This document shows, one piece after another, positions 9,290-18,170 of a DNA stretch of 46,637 bases. The notes below the pieces were generated by a model, which made no database searches, was not told where the DNA came from, and saw nothing but the letters and a program-made list of their open reading frames with translations. Source of the DNA: Streptosporangiales bacterium (GTDB lineage Bacteria > Actinomycetota > Actinomycetes > Streptosporangiales > WHST01). Positions within the stretch are counted from its first letter, which is position 1; every line of letters begins with the position of its first letter. Made by a program: the position numbers and the translations under genes. The DNA lies in assembly GCA_009379825.1 (NCBI GenBank), contig WHTA01000045.1:1-46637 (forward strand). Reading direction: 5' to 3'.

Positions 9290-10425
9290 CTAGGCCCTGT
9301 CCATGGACAGGGTGCTCAACACCAACCCGCAGGCGGTGAGGCCGGTCGCCACCAGGTAGAGGGAGCGTGGTCCGGTGCTCGAGTCGGTGACCACCCCGCC
9401 GAGCCACCCGGCGGTGGCCGCCGCGACCTGGTAGCCGGAGGCGTTGACCGCCATCGCCAGCGTCGGCGCCGCGGCGGCCGCCGCCATGACCCTGGCCTGC
9501 ATGCCGGGGACGACCGCGAAGCCCAGCGCACCGATCACCACCACGGCGACGGTGGCCGGCCCCGGTGCGACGGCAGCGACCCACGCGGCAAGCAGCACCA
9601 GCGCGAGAAGACCCAACAGTGCCGGCTGGGCGACGCGGGGGCTGTAGTCGAACAGCGAACCGCCGACCAGGTTGCCGACGGTCGCCCCGACGCCGTACGC
9701 GAGTAGCAGTGCGGGCAACCGGCCGGCCGGGTGGCCGGCGACGTCCGTCATCAGTGGTGCGAGGAAGGAGAACACCATCAGCACTCCCACGTTGCCGACC
9801 GCCGTGACCGCCAACGCCAGGAGCACGGGCGGCCGGCGCAGCACCCGCAGCTCGACGAGCGCGGAGGGCCGTCGTTCGTCCGGCTCCGGGGCGTCGATCA
9901 GCACGGCGACCAGCACGAGGCCGAGCAGACACGCCACGCCGATCGCGACGAAGGTGGCCCGCCAGCCCCAGCTGCCCCGATGGCGGTGCCGATCGGCGCG
10001 CCGACGATCATCGCGAGGTTCATGCCGAAGGCCAGCCTGGCCACCGCGGTCGCGGCGCGTTCGGGTGGCGCAGCGCGCACCGCGACGACTATCGCCTGGG
10101 CGAAGAAGGTCGACGTCACGAGGGCGGTGACCACCCGCGCCGCCAACAGCCACGCGAAGCCGGGTGCGACGGCCGAGCCGGCGTTGCCCACCACCGCGAC
10201 GCCGAGCAGCACGAGCAGCAGCCACTTGCGGTGTGCGCGGGCGGTGAGTGCGGTGAGCACCGGCCCGCCGACGATCATGCCGGCCGCGTACGCGGTGACG
10301 AGCAGTCCTGCGGCACCGACCCGTGACGTCGAGGTCGGCGGCGACCTCGGGCAGGATGCCGCTCACCACGAACTCGCGGTGGTGATGGCGAAGACACAGA
10401 ACATCAGGGTCGCCAGCCGGGTCAC
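9290..10425 (-). pseudogene. MFS drug-efflux type transporter (Cmx-like), three single-base frameshifts
   Basis: The pieces form one 12-helix major facilitator of about 378 residues: N-terminal FCVFAITTA/EFVVSGILPEVAADLDV, then GAAGLLVTAYAAGMIVGGPVL, APIGTAIG, and a C-terminal half with GVLMVFSFLAPLM and LLLAYGVGATVGNLVGG. A base is missing near 10377, one is extra at about 10320-10326, and one is missing near 9975-9978, so the frame changes three times and returns to register. The predicted GTG start is at 10425. The gene is divergent from a MerR regulator 54 bases away, a usual pairing for efflux pumps controlled by their substrate. All three indels sit in G/C runs; sequencing error is a serious alternative to decay. 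Confidence 0.75.
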
Positions 10426-10479
10426 GCCGGTACGCTAAAGCCTGACGTCGGTGTGAGGGTCAACTCGAGAGGCGGACCG

Positions 10480-10815
10480 GTGCTGGTCGGTGAGCTCGCC
10501 GTGCGTACGGGGGCGAGCGTGCGGGCGCTGCGGTACTACGAGGGGAAGGGCCTGCTGCGCCCGGGGCGCACGCCAAGCGGTTACCGGGTGTTCGCCGAGT
10601 CGGACGTGCGCGCCGTCGAGCACGTCCGCACACTGCTCGCGGCCGGGCTCGGCACCGAGCTGATCGCCGAGATCCTGTCGTGCATGAGCGGCGAGTCGCT
10701 CCTGCTTGCGGACTGCCGCGAACGCCTGGCCGCCGAACGCCGCCGGATGACCGCGGACATCGACCGGATCAGCACCGCCCGCGACCTGCTCGACGGCCTG
10801 CTCACGCGCGGCTAG
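10480..10815 (+). CDS. MerR-family transcriptional regulator
   Basis: 111 residues. The N-terminal winged-helix DNA-binding domain is clear (VGELAVRTGASVRALRYYEGKGLL, with SGYRVF wing residues), followed by a short dimerisation helix rich in Arg and Glu. A single-domain MerR of this size often senses small cationic or aromatic drugs or oxidants. The GTG at 10480 is chosen because GAGAGG lies 7 bases upstream; 10453 is the other option. It is divergent from the MFS transporter and probably controls it from the 54-base shared spacer. Its 3' end overlaps the convergent glgX stop by 4 bases. Confidence 0.85.
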   Translation: MLVGELAVRTGASVRALRYYEGKGLLRPGRTPSGYRVFAESDVRAVEHVRTLLAAGLGTELIAEILSCMSGESLLLADCRERLAAERRRMTADIDRISTARDLLDGLLTRG

Positions 10816-12920
10816 GTGCGGCGCAGCACCACGAGCGAGCGGGCCTCCACGTCCACCTGTTGTCCGGCCTTGCTGGTGGGACGGTACGTCGCGTCCGGGT
10901 TGGCGGTGTCGAACTCCACCTCCCACGACTCGCCGAACGTGGCGTCCGGCAGGGTGAAGGTGATGTCCTGGTCGTAGGCGTTGAAGAGCAGCAGGAACGA
11001 GTCGTCGGTCACCTGCTGGCCGTACGGGTCGGGCTCGACGAGCGCGTCACCGTTGAGGAACACGCTCAGCGTCTGGCTGAACCCGTTGCTCCAGTCGGTG
11101 TCGGTCATCTTCGTGCCCTCGACGGTGAACCAGCCGATGTCGTGCAGCCCGTTCGCGCCGCCGTGCAGCGGGCGTCCCTGGAAGAACCGGCGCCTGCGGA
11201 ACACCGGGTGCGCATGCCGGAACGCGACGAGCCGCGAGGCGAAGTCGAGCAGCTCACGGTCCGCGTCGCCGATGGCCCAGCTCACCCAGGAGATCTCGTT
11301 GTCCTGGGCGTAGCCGTTGTTGTTGCCGTGCTGGGTGCGGCCGATCTCGTCGCCGTGCAGCAGCATCGGGGTGCCCTGCGAGAGCAGCAGCGTGGCGAGG
11401 AAGTTGCGCTTCTGCTTCGCGCGCAGCGCGACTACGCCGGGGTCGTCGGTGGGACCCTCGACACCGCAGTTCCACGACCGGTTGTCGTCGGTGCCGTCCT
11501 TGTTGTCCTCACCGTTTTCCTCGTTGTGCTTCTCGTTGTACGACACCAGGTCTTCGAGGGTGAAGCCGTCGTGACAGGTGACGAAGTTGATGGACGCGAA
11601 CGGGCTGCGCCCGCTGGACTCGTAGAGGTCGCTCGAGCCGCAGATGCGGGACGCGAACTCCGGCACGTTGGGCGTCTGGCCGCGCCAGAAGTCGCGCACG
11701 GTGTCGCGGTAGCGGCCGTTCCACTCCGTCCAGCCGGGCGGGAAGTTGCCCACCTGGTAGCCGCCCTCGCCGACGTCCCACGGCTCCGCGATGAGCTTCA
11801 CCTGCGACACCACGGGGTCCTGCTGCACGAGGTCGAAGAACGCCGAGAGCTTGTCCACGTCGTGCAGCTCGCGGGCGAGCGCGGACGCCAGGTCGAAGCG
11901 GAACCCGTCGACGTGCATCTCGGTGACCCAGTAGCGCAGCGAGTCCATGATGAGCTGCAGCGTGTTCGGGCTACGGACGTTGAGGCTGTTGCCGGTGCCC
12001 GTGTAGTCCATGTAGTAGCGCGGGTCGTCGTCGAGCAGCCGGTAGTACGCGGCGTTGTCGAGGCCGCGGAAGCACAGGCTCGGCCCGTCGTGGTTGCCCT
12101 CGCCGGTGTGGTTGTACACCACGTCGAGGATGACCTCGATGCCCGCGGCGTGCAGCGACCGCACCATCTGCTTGAACTCCTGCACCTGCTCGCCGGCCTG
12201 GCCGGAGAACGCGTACCGGTTGTGCGGTGCGAGGTAGCCGATGGTGTCGTAGCCCCAGTAGTTCGCCCGGCCGCGCTTCTGCTGTTCCTCCGTGACGACG
12301 AACTGGTGTACGGGCATCAGCTCGACGGCCGTCACCCCGAGCTGGGTGAGGTGCTCGACCACCGCGGGGTGCGCGAGGCCCGCGTACGTGCCACGCAGCT
12401 CCTCAGGCACCTCGGGGTGCAGGACGGTGAGGCCCTTGACATGTGCCTCGTAGATCACCGACTGGTAGTACGGCGTCTTCGGGTGCCTGTCGTCGCCCCA
12501 GTCGAAGAACGGGTTGACCACCACGGAGCGCATGGTGAACGGCGCGCTGTCGTCATCGTTCGTCCGGTCCGGGTCGTCCAGCCGGTGCGCGAACACGGCC
12601 GGGTCCCACTCCACGCCGCCCTGGATCGCCTTCGCGTACGGGTCGAGCAGCAGCTTCGCCGGGTTGCAGCGCTGACCCTGCGCCGGGTCCCACGGCCCGT
12701 GCACCCGGTAGCCGTAGCGCTGACCAGGGCCGATGCCGGGCAGGTAGCCGTGCCAGGTGTAGCCGTCCACCTCGGTGAGCTCGTACTTGGTCTCGGTGCC
12801 CTCGGCGTCGAAGAGGCACAGCTCGACGCGGTCCGCGACCTCGGAGAAGATCGCGAAGTTGGTGCCAGAACCCGTGTACGTTGCGCCACGAGGATAGGGC
12901 TGACCTGGCCAAACGGTCAT
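10812..12920 (-). CDS. glgX: glycogen debranching enzyme GlgX (TreX type)
   Basis: GlgX hydrolyses alpha-1,6 branches of glycogen limit dextrins, freeing maltodextrins that TreY and TreZ convert to trehalose. The 702-residue protein opens with a CBM48 domain (YPRGATYTGSGTNFAIFSE) and has the GH13_11 motifs VYEAHVKGLT-like IYEAHVKGLT, VILDVVYNHTGEG, DGFRFDLASALAR with the nucleophile Asp, KLIAEPWD with the acid/base Glu, and FVTCHDGFTL. Normal length. It is separated from treY/treZ only by the MFS/MerR pair. No good promoter was identified in the upstream spacer. Confidence 0.95.
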   Translation of the reverse strand: MTVWPGQPYPRGATYTGSGTNFAIFSEVADRVELCLFDAEGTETKYELTEVDGYTWHGYLPGIGPGQRYGYRVHGPWDPAQGQRCNPAKLLLDPYAKAIQGGVEWDPAVFAHRLDDPDRTNDDDSAPFTMRSVVVNPFFDWGDDRHPKTPYYQSVIYEAHVKGLTVLHPEVPEELRGTYAGLAHPAVVEHLTQLGVTAVELMPVHQFVVTEEQQKRGRANYWGYDTIGYLAPHNRYAFSGQAGEQVQEFKQMVRSLHAAGIEVILDVVYNHTGEGNHDGPSLCFRGLDNAAYYRLLDDDPRYYMDYTGTGNSLNVRSPNTLQLIMDSLRYWVTEMHVDGFRFDLASALARELHDVDKLSAFFDLVQQDPVVSQVKLIAEPWDVGEGGYQVGNFPPGWTEWNGRYRDTVRDFWRGQTPNVPEFASRICGSSDLYESSGRSPFASINFVTCHDGFTLEDLVSYNEKHNEENGEDNKDGTDDNRSWNCGVEGPTDDPGVVALRAKQKRNFLATLLLSQGTPMLLHGDEIGRTQHGNNNGYAQDNEISWVSWAIGDADRELLDFASRLVAFRHAHPVFRRRRFFQGRPLHGGANGLHDIGWFTVEGTKMTDTDWSNGFSQTLSVFLNGDALVEPDPYGQQVTDDSFLLLFNAYDQDITFTLPDATFGESWEVEFDTANPDATYRPTSKAGQQVDVEARSLVVLRRT

Positions 12921-13034
12921 CAGACGGTCTCCAGAGCGAGCATGGTGAAGGGATGGACTAGGCGGTCGGCCGTGGAGCGCCGTCGGCAGTGGTCATGGGA
13001 CGAGGCTAGCCGAACGCTACCCGAGGCCAGCCGG

Positions 13035-14660
13035 TCAGTCGGCCCAGACGCGCGAGAGGATCCTCTCGTCGTCCGGTGTGCCGGGAACCGTACCGAACGT
13101 GTGCCCGCCGGTGCCGCCGAGCCGGGTAGCGCAGAACACGTCCGCGACCGCCGGGGCGCCGTGCCGTACGAGCAGGGCACCGGTCAGCACGAGCGCCGTC
13201 CGCTCGCCCAGCCGGCGCGCCCGCCGCTCCAGGTCGGTGAGGTCAGCGAGCTCGGTGAGCAGGTCGGTGACCGCGCGGTCGAGGTGCTGGTCGGCGCCCC
13301 TGGACTCGGCGAGCTCGGCCAGCACGGCGTCGACATTCTGCGGCTCCCGCAGCGCGCGCAGCAGGTCGAGCGCGTTGACGCTGCCTGAACCCTCCCAGAT
13401 GGAGTTCAGCGGGGCCTCCCGGTACAGCCTGGCCATGCCCCAGTCCTCCACGTAGCCGTTGCCGCCGAAGCACTCCAGGGCCTCGGCGATCATGCCGGGC
13501 GCCCGCTTGCACACCCAGAACTTGGCCACCGGCAGGGCGATGCGCAACAGCGCCTGCTCGTCGGCGTCGGCCGCGGCCGCGAGCCGCATCAGCAACGCCG
13601 TCGCCGCCTCGGACTCGACGGCGAGGTCGGTGAGCACGTTGCGCATCAACGGCTTGTCGATCAGCGTCGAGCCGAACGCCGTGCGCCCGTGCGCGTAGTG
13701 GGTCGCCCGCACGGCCGCCTGCCTGACGATCGCCGCCGAGCCCGCGACGCAGTCGAGCCTGGTGGCGGCGACCATCGCCATGATGGTGCGCAGGCCGCGT
13801 CCCTCCTCGCCGAGCCGGTACGCGACGGCGGCGTCGAACTCGACCTCGCTGGACGCGTTCGACCGGTTGCCGAGCTTGTCCTTCAACCGGCGGATGTGGA
13901 ACGCGTTGCGGCTGCCGTCGTCGAGCACCCGGGGGAGCACGAAGCAGGTCAGCCCGCCGGCCGCCTGCGCCAGTACGAGGAAGACGTCGCTCATCGGCGC
14001 GGAGCAGAACCACTTGTGCCCGGTGAGCGTGTAGACACCCGCGGTGTCGGTGGCCGTCGCCGCCGTGCTGTTCGACCGTACGTCCGAGCCGCCGTGTGTC
14101 TCCGTCATGCCCATGCCGGCGAGCGCACCCGCCTTGCCCGCGGCGGGGACGAGGCCGGGCTCGTACCTGCGGGAGGTGAGCAGCGGCTCCCAGGCCGCGG
14201 CCAGCTCCTTGTCCGTACGCAGCGCCGGTACGGCGGCGTGCGTCATGGAGACGGGGCAGAGGTGCCCCTGTTCGACCTGCGACCACAGGTAGAAACCCGC
14301 CGTACGCGCGACGTGCGCGCCCGGCCCCGGCGCGGACCACGGCGAGCCGGTGAGCCCCCAGCCGACGGCGCGCCCAAGCAGCTCGTGCCAGGCGGGGTGG
14401 AAGTCGACCTCGTCGACCCGCTGCCCGGCGCGGTCGTGGGTACGCAGCGCCGGCGGGTACCGGTTGGCGAGATCGCCGAGGTCGTGTGCCTCTGCGCTGC
14501 CGGCCGCCGCGCCGATCTCGTGCAGCAGCTCGTCGGCCCACTTGCCGCCGTGCCGGGTCACGCCCGCCTGCAGCGTCGGGTCGGCGGCGAAGGCGTCGTG
14601 GTCGGGCAGCGGCGCGGGGACGTTGTCCGGTGAGATTTCCGGCCTATCACGGTGTGGCAT
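13035..14660 (-). CDS. AidB-like acyl-CoA dehydrogenase
   Basis: 541 residues with the acyl-CoA dehydrogenase fold and the AidB-type layout: an N-terminal extension, then SMTHAAVPALR, GMGMTETHGGSDVRSN (FAD/substrate loop), TGHKWFCSAPMSD, the middle beta domain, and the C-terminal helices with ECFGGNGYVEDWGMARLYREAPLNSIWEGSGSV-type conservation (read in short pieces: GGNGYVED, REAPLNSIWEGS). AidB flavoproteins protect DNA during alkylation stress; related proteins act as isovaleryl-CoA-like dehydrogenases. The start at 14660 (MPHRDRPEIS) gives the normal length; no strong ribosome site is visible. Upstream and divergent is the YihY gene. The DNA-repair role is inferred from the family only. 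Confidence 0.85.
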   Translation of the reverse strand: MPHRDRPEISPDNVPAPLPDHDAFAADPTLQAGVTRHGGKWADELLHEIGAAAGSAEAHDLGDLANRYPPALRTHDRAGQRVDEVDFHPAWHELLGRAVGWGLTGSPWSAPGPGAHVARTAGFYLWSQVEQGHLCPVSMTHAAVPALRTDKELAAAWEPLLTSRRYEPGLVPAAGKAGALAGMGMTETHGGSDVRSNSTAATATDTAGVYTLTGHKWFCSAPMSDVFLVLAQAAGGLTCFVLPRVLDDGSRNAFHIRRLKDKLGNRSNASSEVEFDAAVAYRLGEEGRGLRTIMAMVAATRLDCVAGSAAIVRQAAVRATHYAHGRTAFGSTLIDKPLMRNVLTDLAVESEAATALLMRLAAAADADEQALLRIALPVAKFWVCKRAPGMIAEALECFGGNGYVEDWGMARLYREAPLNSIWEGSGSVNALDLLRALREPQNVDAVLAELAESRGADQHLDRAVTDLLTELADLTDLERRARRLGERTALVLTGALLVRHGAPAVADVFCATRLGGTGGHTFGTVPGTPDDERILSRVWAD

Positions 14661-14750
14661 GCCGGTAAGTCTGTCACCGGACGCCGTACCTTGGCCCTCT
14701 GTGTAAGCATGTACGCAGCGTGGTTGGCACCTGTGGATGGAGGCTCGTGG

Positions 14751-15743
14751 ATGGCCACCACGGCAGACCCGCGGAGGACGATGCGCGCACTCGTCGGCAG
14801 AGCACGAGTGCGGATGCGGGATGCCCGTTGGTTCGTAGCCATCCGCACCATGGCCACGATCGTCCGACGGACGGTCGTCGCGCTGTTCAGGTACCGGGTC
14901 ACCGGCCTGGCCGCGGAGGCCGCGTTCTGGGCGCTGCTGTCCCTGCCGCCGCTCGTGCTGGGGTTCATCGGCACGCTCGGCCACTTCCGCACCTGGCTGG
15001 GTCCGCAGACGTTGCAGGAGATCCGGGAGTGGCTGCTCGACAACGCCGCGATCGTGCTGACCGAACGCACCGTGGACGTGGTGGTCGCGCCGATCGTCGA
15101 CGACGTCTTCCGCGGCGGATCCGTGGACATCATCTCGCTGGGTTTCCTGATCTCGCTGTGGTCCGGCTCGCGGGCACTGAACGTCTACGTGGACGCCATC
15201 ACCATCGCGTACGGGCTCGCGGGGCACCGCGGCATAGTGAGGACCCGCGCGCTGTCGTTCTCGCTCTACCTGGTCGGGCTCGCCATCGGGCTGGTCGTAC
15301 TGCCGTTGCTCGTCGCGGGACCGACCGTGGTCAAGCATGCGATCCCGCAGACCGCGCAGTGGGTGAACGTCTTCTACTGGCCCGTCGTCGTGCTCCTCAG
15401 CGTGGTGTTCCTGACGTCGTTGTACTCGGTCAGCGTGCCCGTGCGCACCCCCTGGTGGCGTGACCTGCCGGGGTCGGGGGTGGCCATGCTCATCTGGGTG
15501 ACGGGTAGCTTCGTGCTCCGCGAGTACCTAGGCGCGTCGTTCGCCGGCTCGACCATCTACGGCTCGCTCGCCGCACCGGTGGCCGTACTCGCGTTCCTCT
15601 ACCTCACCGCGCTGGCGATCCTGATCGGTGCAACGTTGAACGCGGAGATCGACAAGCACTGGCCGACGGCCGCGACGGCGGCCGCGCGTGGCGACCGGCC
15701 GCCCGGCCGGCCGGCGGTGGACTCGAACGGGAAATTGCTGTGA
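14751..15743 (+). CDS. YihY/BrkB-family inner-membrane protein
   Basis: 330 residues with about six membrane helices, including ALLSLPPLVLGFIG near residue 65, ISLGFLISLWSGSRALN around 130-145 (the conserved W-S-S/G-R motif of the family), YLVGLAIGLVVLPLLV and VAVLAFLYLTALAILIGATLNAE near the end. This family was formerly called ribonuclease BN in error; its molecular function is unknown. The start at 14751 is chosen because GGAGG (14739-14743) lies 7 bases upstream; earlier in-frame ATGs have no ribosome site. The tail is basic and hydrophilic. It stands alone between the divergent aidB-like gene and the small ORF before rsgA. Confidence 0.85.
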   Translation: MATTADPRRTMRALVGRARVRMRDARWFVAIRTMATIVRRTVVALFRYRVTGLAAEAAFWALLSLPPLVLGFIGTLGHFRTWLGPQTLQEIREWLLDNAAIVLTERTVDVVVAPIVDDVFRGGSVDIISLGFLISLWSGSRALNVYVDAITIAYGLAGHRGIVRTRALSFSLYLVGLAIGLVVLPLLVAGPTVVKHAIPQTAQWVNVFYWPVVVLLSVVFLTSLYSVSVPVRTPWWRDLPGSGVAMLIWVTGSFVLREYLGASFAGSTIYGSLAAPVAVLAFLYLTALAILIGATLNAEIDKHWPTAATAAARGDRPPGRPAVDSNGKLL

Positions 15744-15811
15744 CAACGCCTGACGGCCGGGCTAATGTCAGCTCTGCCAGGTCGGGATACGCGCAGAGGG
15801 GGTGAGGAGCA

Positions 15812-15892
15812 ATGCCGGTCACCGCACTCCAGGCCAGTGTCCGTCGTCTCCTCGGGGTTCGCCGCGCGTCGCACATCCGCACGTCGCGCTGA
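15812..15892 (+). CDS. 26-codon small ORF, possible leader peptide upstream of rsgA
   Basis: An ATG at 15812 is preceded by GAGGAG (15804-15809) at good spacing and opens a 26-codon frame beginning MPVTALQASVRRLLG and ending in an Arg/His/Thr/Ser-rich tail with TGA at 15890-15892. The rsgA ATG follows 32 bases later. The peptide has six arginines. It may be a regulatory leader or simply a small basic protein. The evidence is the ribosome site and position only; there is no clear attenuator hairpin in the short spacer. Confidence 0.4.
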   Translation: MPVTALQASVRRLLGVRRASHIRTSR

Positions 15893-15924
15893 CCGGTCCC
15901 TGCCGAAACTCTAGGGATCTCCGC

Positions 15925-16983
15925 ATGTCCTCTCCTGCTCTCGTGTCCCTCGGCTGGGACGCCACACGCGCTCGCGCGTTCGCCGCCTTCACCGACCAGA
16001 CCCTGGTACCCGCTCGGGTCGCCCGGGTCGATCGAGGCGGCTGCGACACCCTGACCGCAGCCGGTCCGCTGCGTTGCTCGTACGGCGCGAACGTCCTGGC
16101 GGAACCACCCTGCACCGGCGACTGGGTGGCGGCACGATGCTGGCCGGACGACCGGGTGACGGTCGAGGCGATCCTGGAGCGCCGCACGCTGCTCAGCCGG
16201 CTGACGGTGACGCCCGGCCAGTCGAAGAGCCAGCCGCTGGCGTCGAACGTGGACGTGGTGTTCGTCGCGGGTGCCGTGCCCGACCCCGACCTCGGCCGGA
16301 TCGAGCGGCTGCTCGCCGTCGTCTGGGAGAGCGGCGCCCGTGCCGTGGTGCTCCTGACCAAGGCCGACCTGGCCGGTTCCGCGATCGACGTGCTGCTCGA
16401 CGACGTGCGGGAGATCGCGGGCGACGCACCCGTACACGGGGTGAGCGCGCCGACCGGGCTCGGCCTCGCCGAGCTGCGCGCCGAGCTGCCGGACGGCCAC
16501 ACGGCCGCGCTGCTCGGGGCGTCCGGCGTCGGCAAGTCCACCATCGCCAACGCGCTGGTGGGAGCCGAGCTGCTCCCGACGGCCGTGTTGCGCGCGGACG
16601 GCAAGGGACGGCACACCACGGTCACCAGGGAGCTGGTGCCGCTGCCCGGCGGCGGCGTGCTGATCGACACCCCGGGACTGCGCAGCATCGGGGTCAACGT
16701 CGCCGCAAGCACCGTCGACCGGGTCTTCGCCGACATCGAGGAGCTCGCCGCCGGCTGCAGGTACCGCGACTGCGCACACGACGCCGAGCCCGGATGTGCC
16801 GTGTGGGAGGCGATCGAGCGTGGCGAGCTGAGGGAACGGCGGCTGCTGAGCTGGCGCAAGCTGATGCGCGAGGCGCGGTACGAGCGCGAGCGGTCGCAGG
16901 CGCGGGCCCGCGCGGAGCTGCGCCGCCGGCAGAAGCGCAAGAAGCAGGACGACCAGCAGACCCGGTTACGTGCCCGCCCGTGA
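15925..16983 (+). CDS. rsgA: ribosome small subunit-dependent GTPase A
   Basis: RsgA is a circularly permuted GTPase that helps late maturation of the 30S subunit. The 352-residue protein shows an N-terminal OB-like domain, then the permuted G motifs in order: TKAD (G4, 145-148), GASGVGKS (G1, 198-205), the GRHTT switch (228-232) and DTPG (G3, 248-251). The C-terminal zinc site is Cys278, Cys283, His285 and Cys291. The tail is highly basic (RRRQKRKKQ), suited to binding rRNA. The ATG at 15925 has AGGGAT upstream; the frame is open from 15802 but that stretch is taken by the small ORF. The phosphoribosyltransferase gene follows 49 bases later. Confidence 0.93.
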   Translation: MSSPALVSLGWDATRARAFAAFTDQTLVPARVARVDRGGCDTLTAAGPLRCSYGANVLAEPPCTGDWVAARCWPDDRVTVEAILERRTLLSRLTVTPGQSKSQPLASNVDVVFVAGAVPDPDLGRIERLLAVVWESGARAVVLLTKADLAGSAIDVLLDDVREIAGDAPVHGVSAPTGLGLAELRAELPDGHTAALLGASGVGKSTIANALVGAELLPTAVLRADGKGRHTTVTRELVPLPGGGVLIDTPGLRSIGVNVAASTVDRVFADIEELAAGCRYRDCAHDAEPGCAVWEAIERGELRERRLLSWRKLMREARYERERSQARARAELRRRQKRKKQDDQQTRLRARP

Positions 16984-17032
16984 GCGTACGCGCGCCGTTG
17001 TGGGCGGGTCGGGCACGGGCCACACTAGGCAC

Positions 17033-17665
17033 GTGCGCTTCCGTGACCGCGCGGACGCGGGTTGCCAGCTCGGGGCCGCGCTCGAGCGATATCGAACCAG
17101 GCGGCCGCTCGTGGCCGGGCTGGCGCGCGGTGGCGTCGTGGTCGCCGCCGAGGTGGCGCGTGCGCTCGACGCTCCGCTGCATCTCACCGTGGTGCGCAAG
17201 CTCGGGCACCCGGCGCACCCCGAGCTCGGCCTCGGCGCCCTGGCCGAGGACGGCGTCCCCGTCTGGAACGAGCCGCTGCTCGGGCACTTCGCCATCGACG
17301 AGCAGAAGCGCTACGCGGTGCTGGCCCGCGAGCGGGACGAGATGCGGCGCCGGCGCGCGAAGTACCGGCCAGGGCTGCTGCCTGCGGACCTGACCGGCCG
17401 GACGGTCGTGCTGGTCGACGACGGCCTGGCCACCGGTGGCTCCGCCCGCGCAGCAATCGGCTTCGTGCGGCGCAGGGGAGCGGAGTGGGTTGCGCTAGCT
17501 GTGCCCGTCGGGGCGCCCGATGTGGTAGCGATGCTCCGCGACGCCGCCGATGAGGTGTTTGCGCTGGTCACGCCCGCAGACCTGGCCGCCGTGGGGCAGT
17601 GGTACGAGCATTTCGACCAATGCACCGACCGCAGTGTGCTCGATGTGTTACAAGATCACTACTGA
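17033..17665 (+). CDS. phosphoribosyltransferase-family protein
   Basis: 210 residues of type I phosphoribosyltransferase fold. The PRPP-binding motif VLVDDGLATGGS is at 126-137 and the hood/flap region contains VRKLGHPAHPELGLGA (54-69), a pattern typical of actinobacterial predicted phosphoribosyltransferases that are often fused to, or next to, hydrolases. The substrate is unknown. The GTG at 17033 is chosen since the conserved fold begins RFRDRADAG; an ATG at 16970 would overlap rsgA. Only a weak ribosome site is seen. Confidence 0.8.
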   Translation: MRFRDRADAGCQLGAALERYRTRRPLVAGLARGGVVVAAEVARALDAPLHLTVVRKLGHPAHPELGLGALAEDGVPVWNEPLLGHFAIDEQKRYAVLARERDEMRRRRAKYRPGLLPADLTGRTVVLVDDGLATGGSARAAIGFVRRRGAEWVALAVPVGAPDVVAMLRDAADEVFALVTPADLAAVGQWYEHFDQCTDRSVLDVLQDHY

Positions 17666-17699
17666 CGGAATTTATCGCCCCGAGTTCGCAACCTCGTCA

Positions 17700-17727
17700 T
17701 TGAAACGGGCGTCGTACCCCCAATAAC
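17700..17727 (+). promoter_or_regulatory. weak promoter candidate for the WhiB gene
   Basis: TTGAAA at 17700-17705, a 16-base spacer and AATAAC at 17722-17727 lie 31 bases before the GTG of the WhiB gene. The region is notably AT-richer than its surroundings. The minus-10 match is only 4 of 6. Confidence 0.3.
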
Positions 17728-17758
17728 GTCAACCTCACCTTCATCGGGGGAGACAAAC

Positions 17759-18043
17759 GTGCGAGACCTGAAGCTACTCATGTCCGCGAGTGCGCGGTGG
17801 AGCGAGTCGGCGGCATGTAGCACCGTATCCGCTGACCTGTTCTTCGACTCGGAAGGCGAGACGCGTGAGGAACGCGAAGTTCGGGAGCGTGCTGCCAAGG
17901 CGGTATGTGCGCAATGTCCGGCCTTGAACGTGTGCCTCGACTTCGCCGTCGACCGACCCGGCCTGCACGGTCTATGGGGCGGTATGAACGGTCGTGAGCG
18001 TGCGGCGGAACGCCGTCGCCGCACGCGCTCCGTCGCTGCATAG
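17759..18043 (+). CDS. WhiB-family iron-sulfur transcriptional regulator
   Basis: A 94-residue WhiB-like protein. The four cluster-binding cysteines are Cys20, Cys50, Cys53 and Cys59 (pattern C..C-x2-C-x5-C), followed by the G-L-W-G-G turn (GLWGGMNGRER, 71-81) and a basic C-terminal tail for DNA contact. WhiB proteins bind a [4Fe-4S] cluster and usually act with sigma factor region 4 to control development, redox response or drug tolerance. GTG at 17759 follows GGGGGAG; an ATG at residue 8 is the alternative start. A strong hairpin follows the gene. Which Whi/Wbl subgroup it belongs to cannot be settled here. Confidence 0.93.
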   Translation: MRDLKLLMSASARWSESAACSTVSADLFFDSEGETREEREVRERAAKAVCAQCPALNVCLDFAVDRPGLHGLWGGMNGRERAAERRRRTRSVAA

Positions 18044-18064
18044 CGGCGGAAAAGCAGCACCAGG

Positions 18065-18104
18065 GGTGCGCCGGTGCATGGATTCGGCCATGCACCGGTG
18101 CGCC
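18065..18104 (+). terminator. hairpin terminator after the WhiB gene
   Basis: Arms 18065-18081 and 18088-18104 pair over 17 positions with two G-U pairs and a 6-base loop (ATTCGG). It begins 22 bases after the WhiB stop. No T-run follows, which is usual in high-GC actinobacteria. Confidence 0.75.
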
Positions 18105-18170
18105 TACCTGTGCATCGGGTGCCATTGTGCAACGCTCTGACCCGGGATTCACCGGAACTCAGGATGCGCA

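Noticed and set aside
6992-9706. A 904-codon open frame on the plus strand
   Set aside because: It is antisense to treY and the MFS gene; its composition (Arg, Val, Gly, Ala runs) is that of a high-GC shadow frame and no domain is recognised.
10680-13388. A 902-codon open frame on the plus strand
   Set aside because: It is antisense to glgX, has shadow-frame composition and no motif.
14661-15338. Upstream extension of the AidB-like frame to 15338
   Set aside because: The extra residues are His/Arg/Gln-rich nonsense antisense to the YihY gene; the family length fits a start at 14660.
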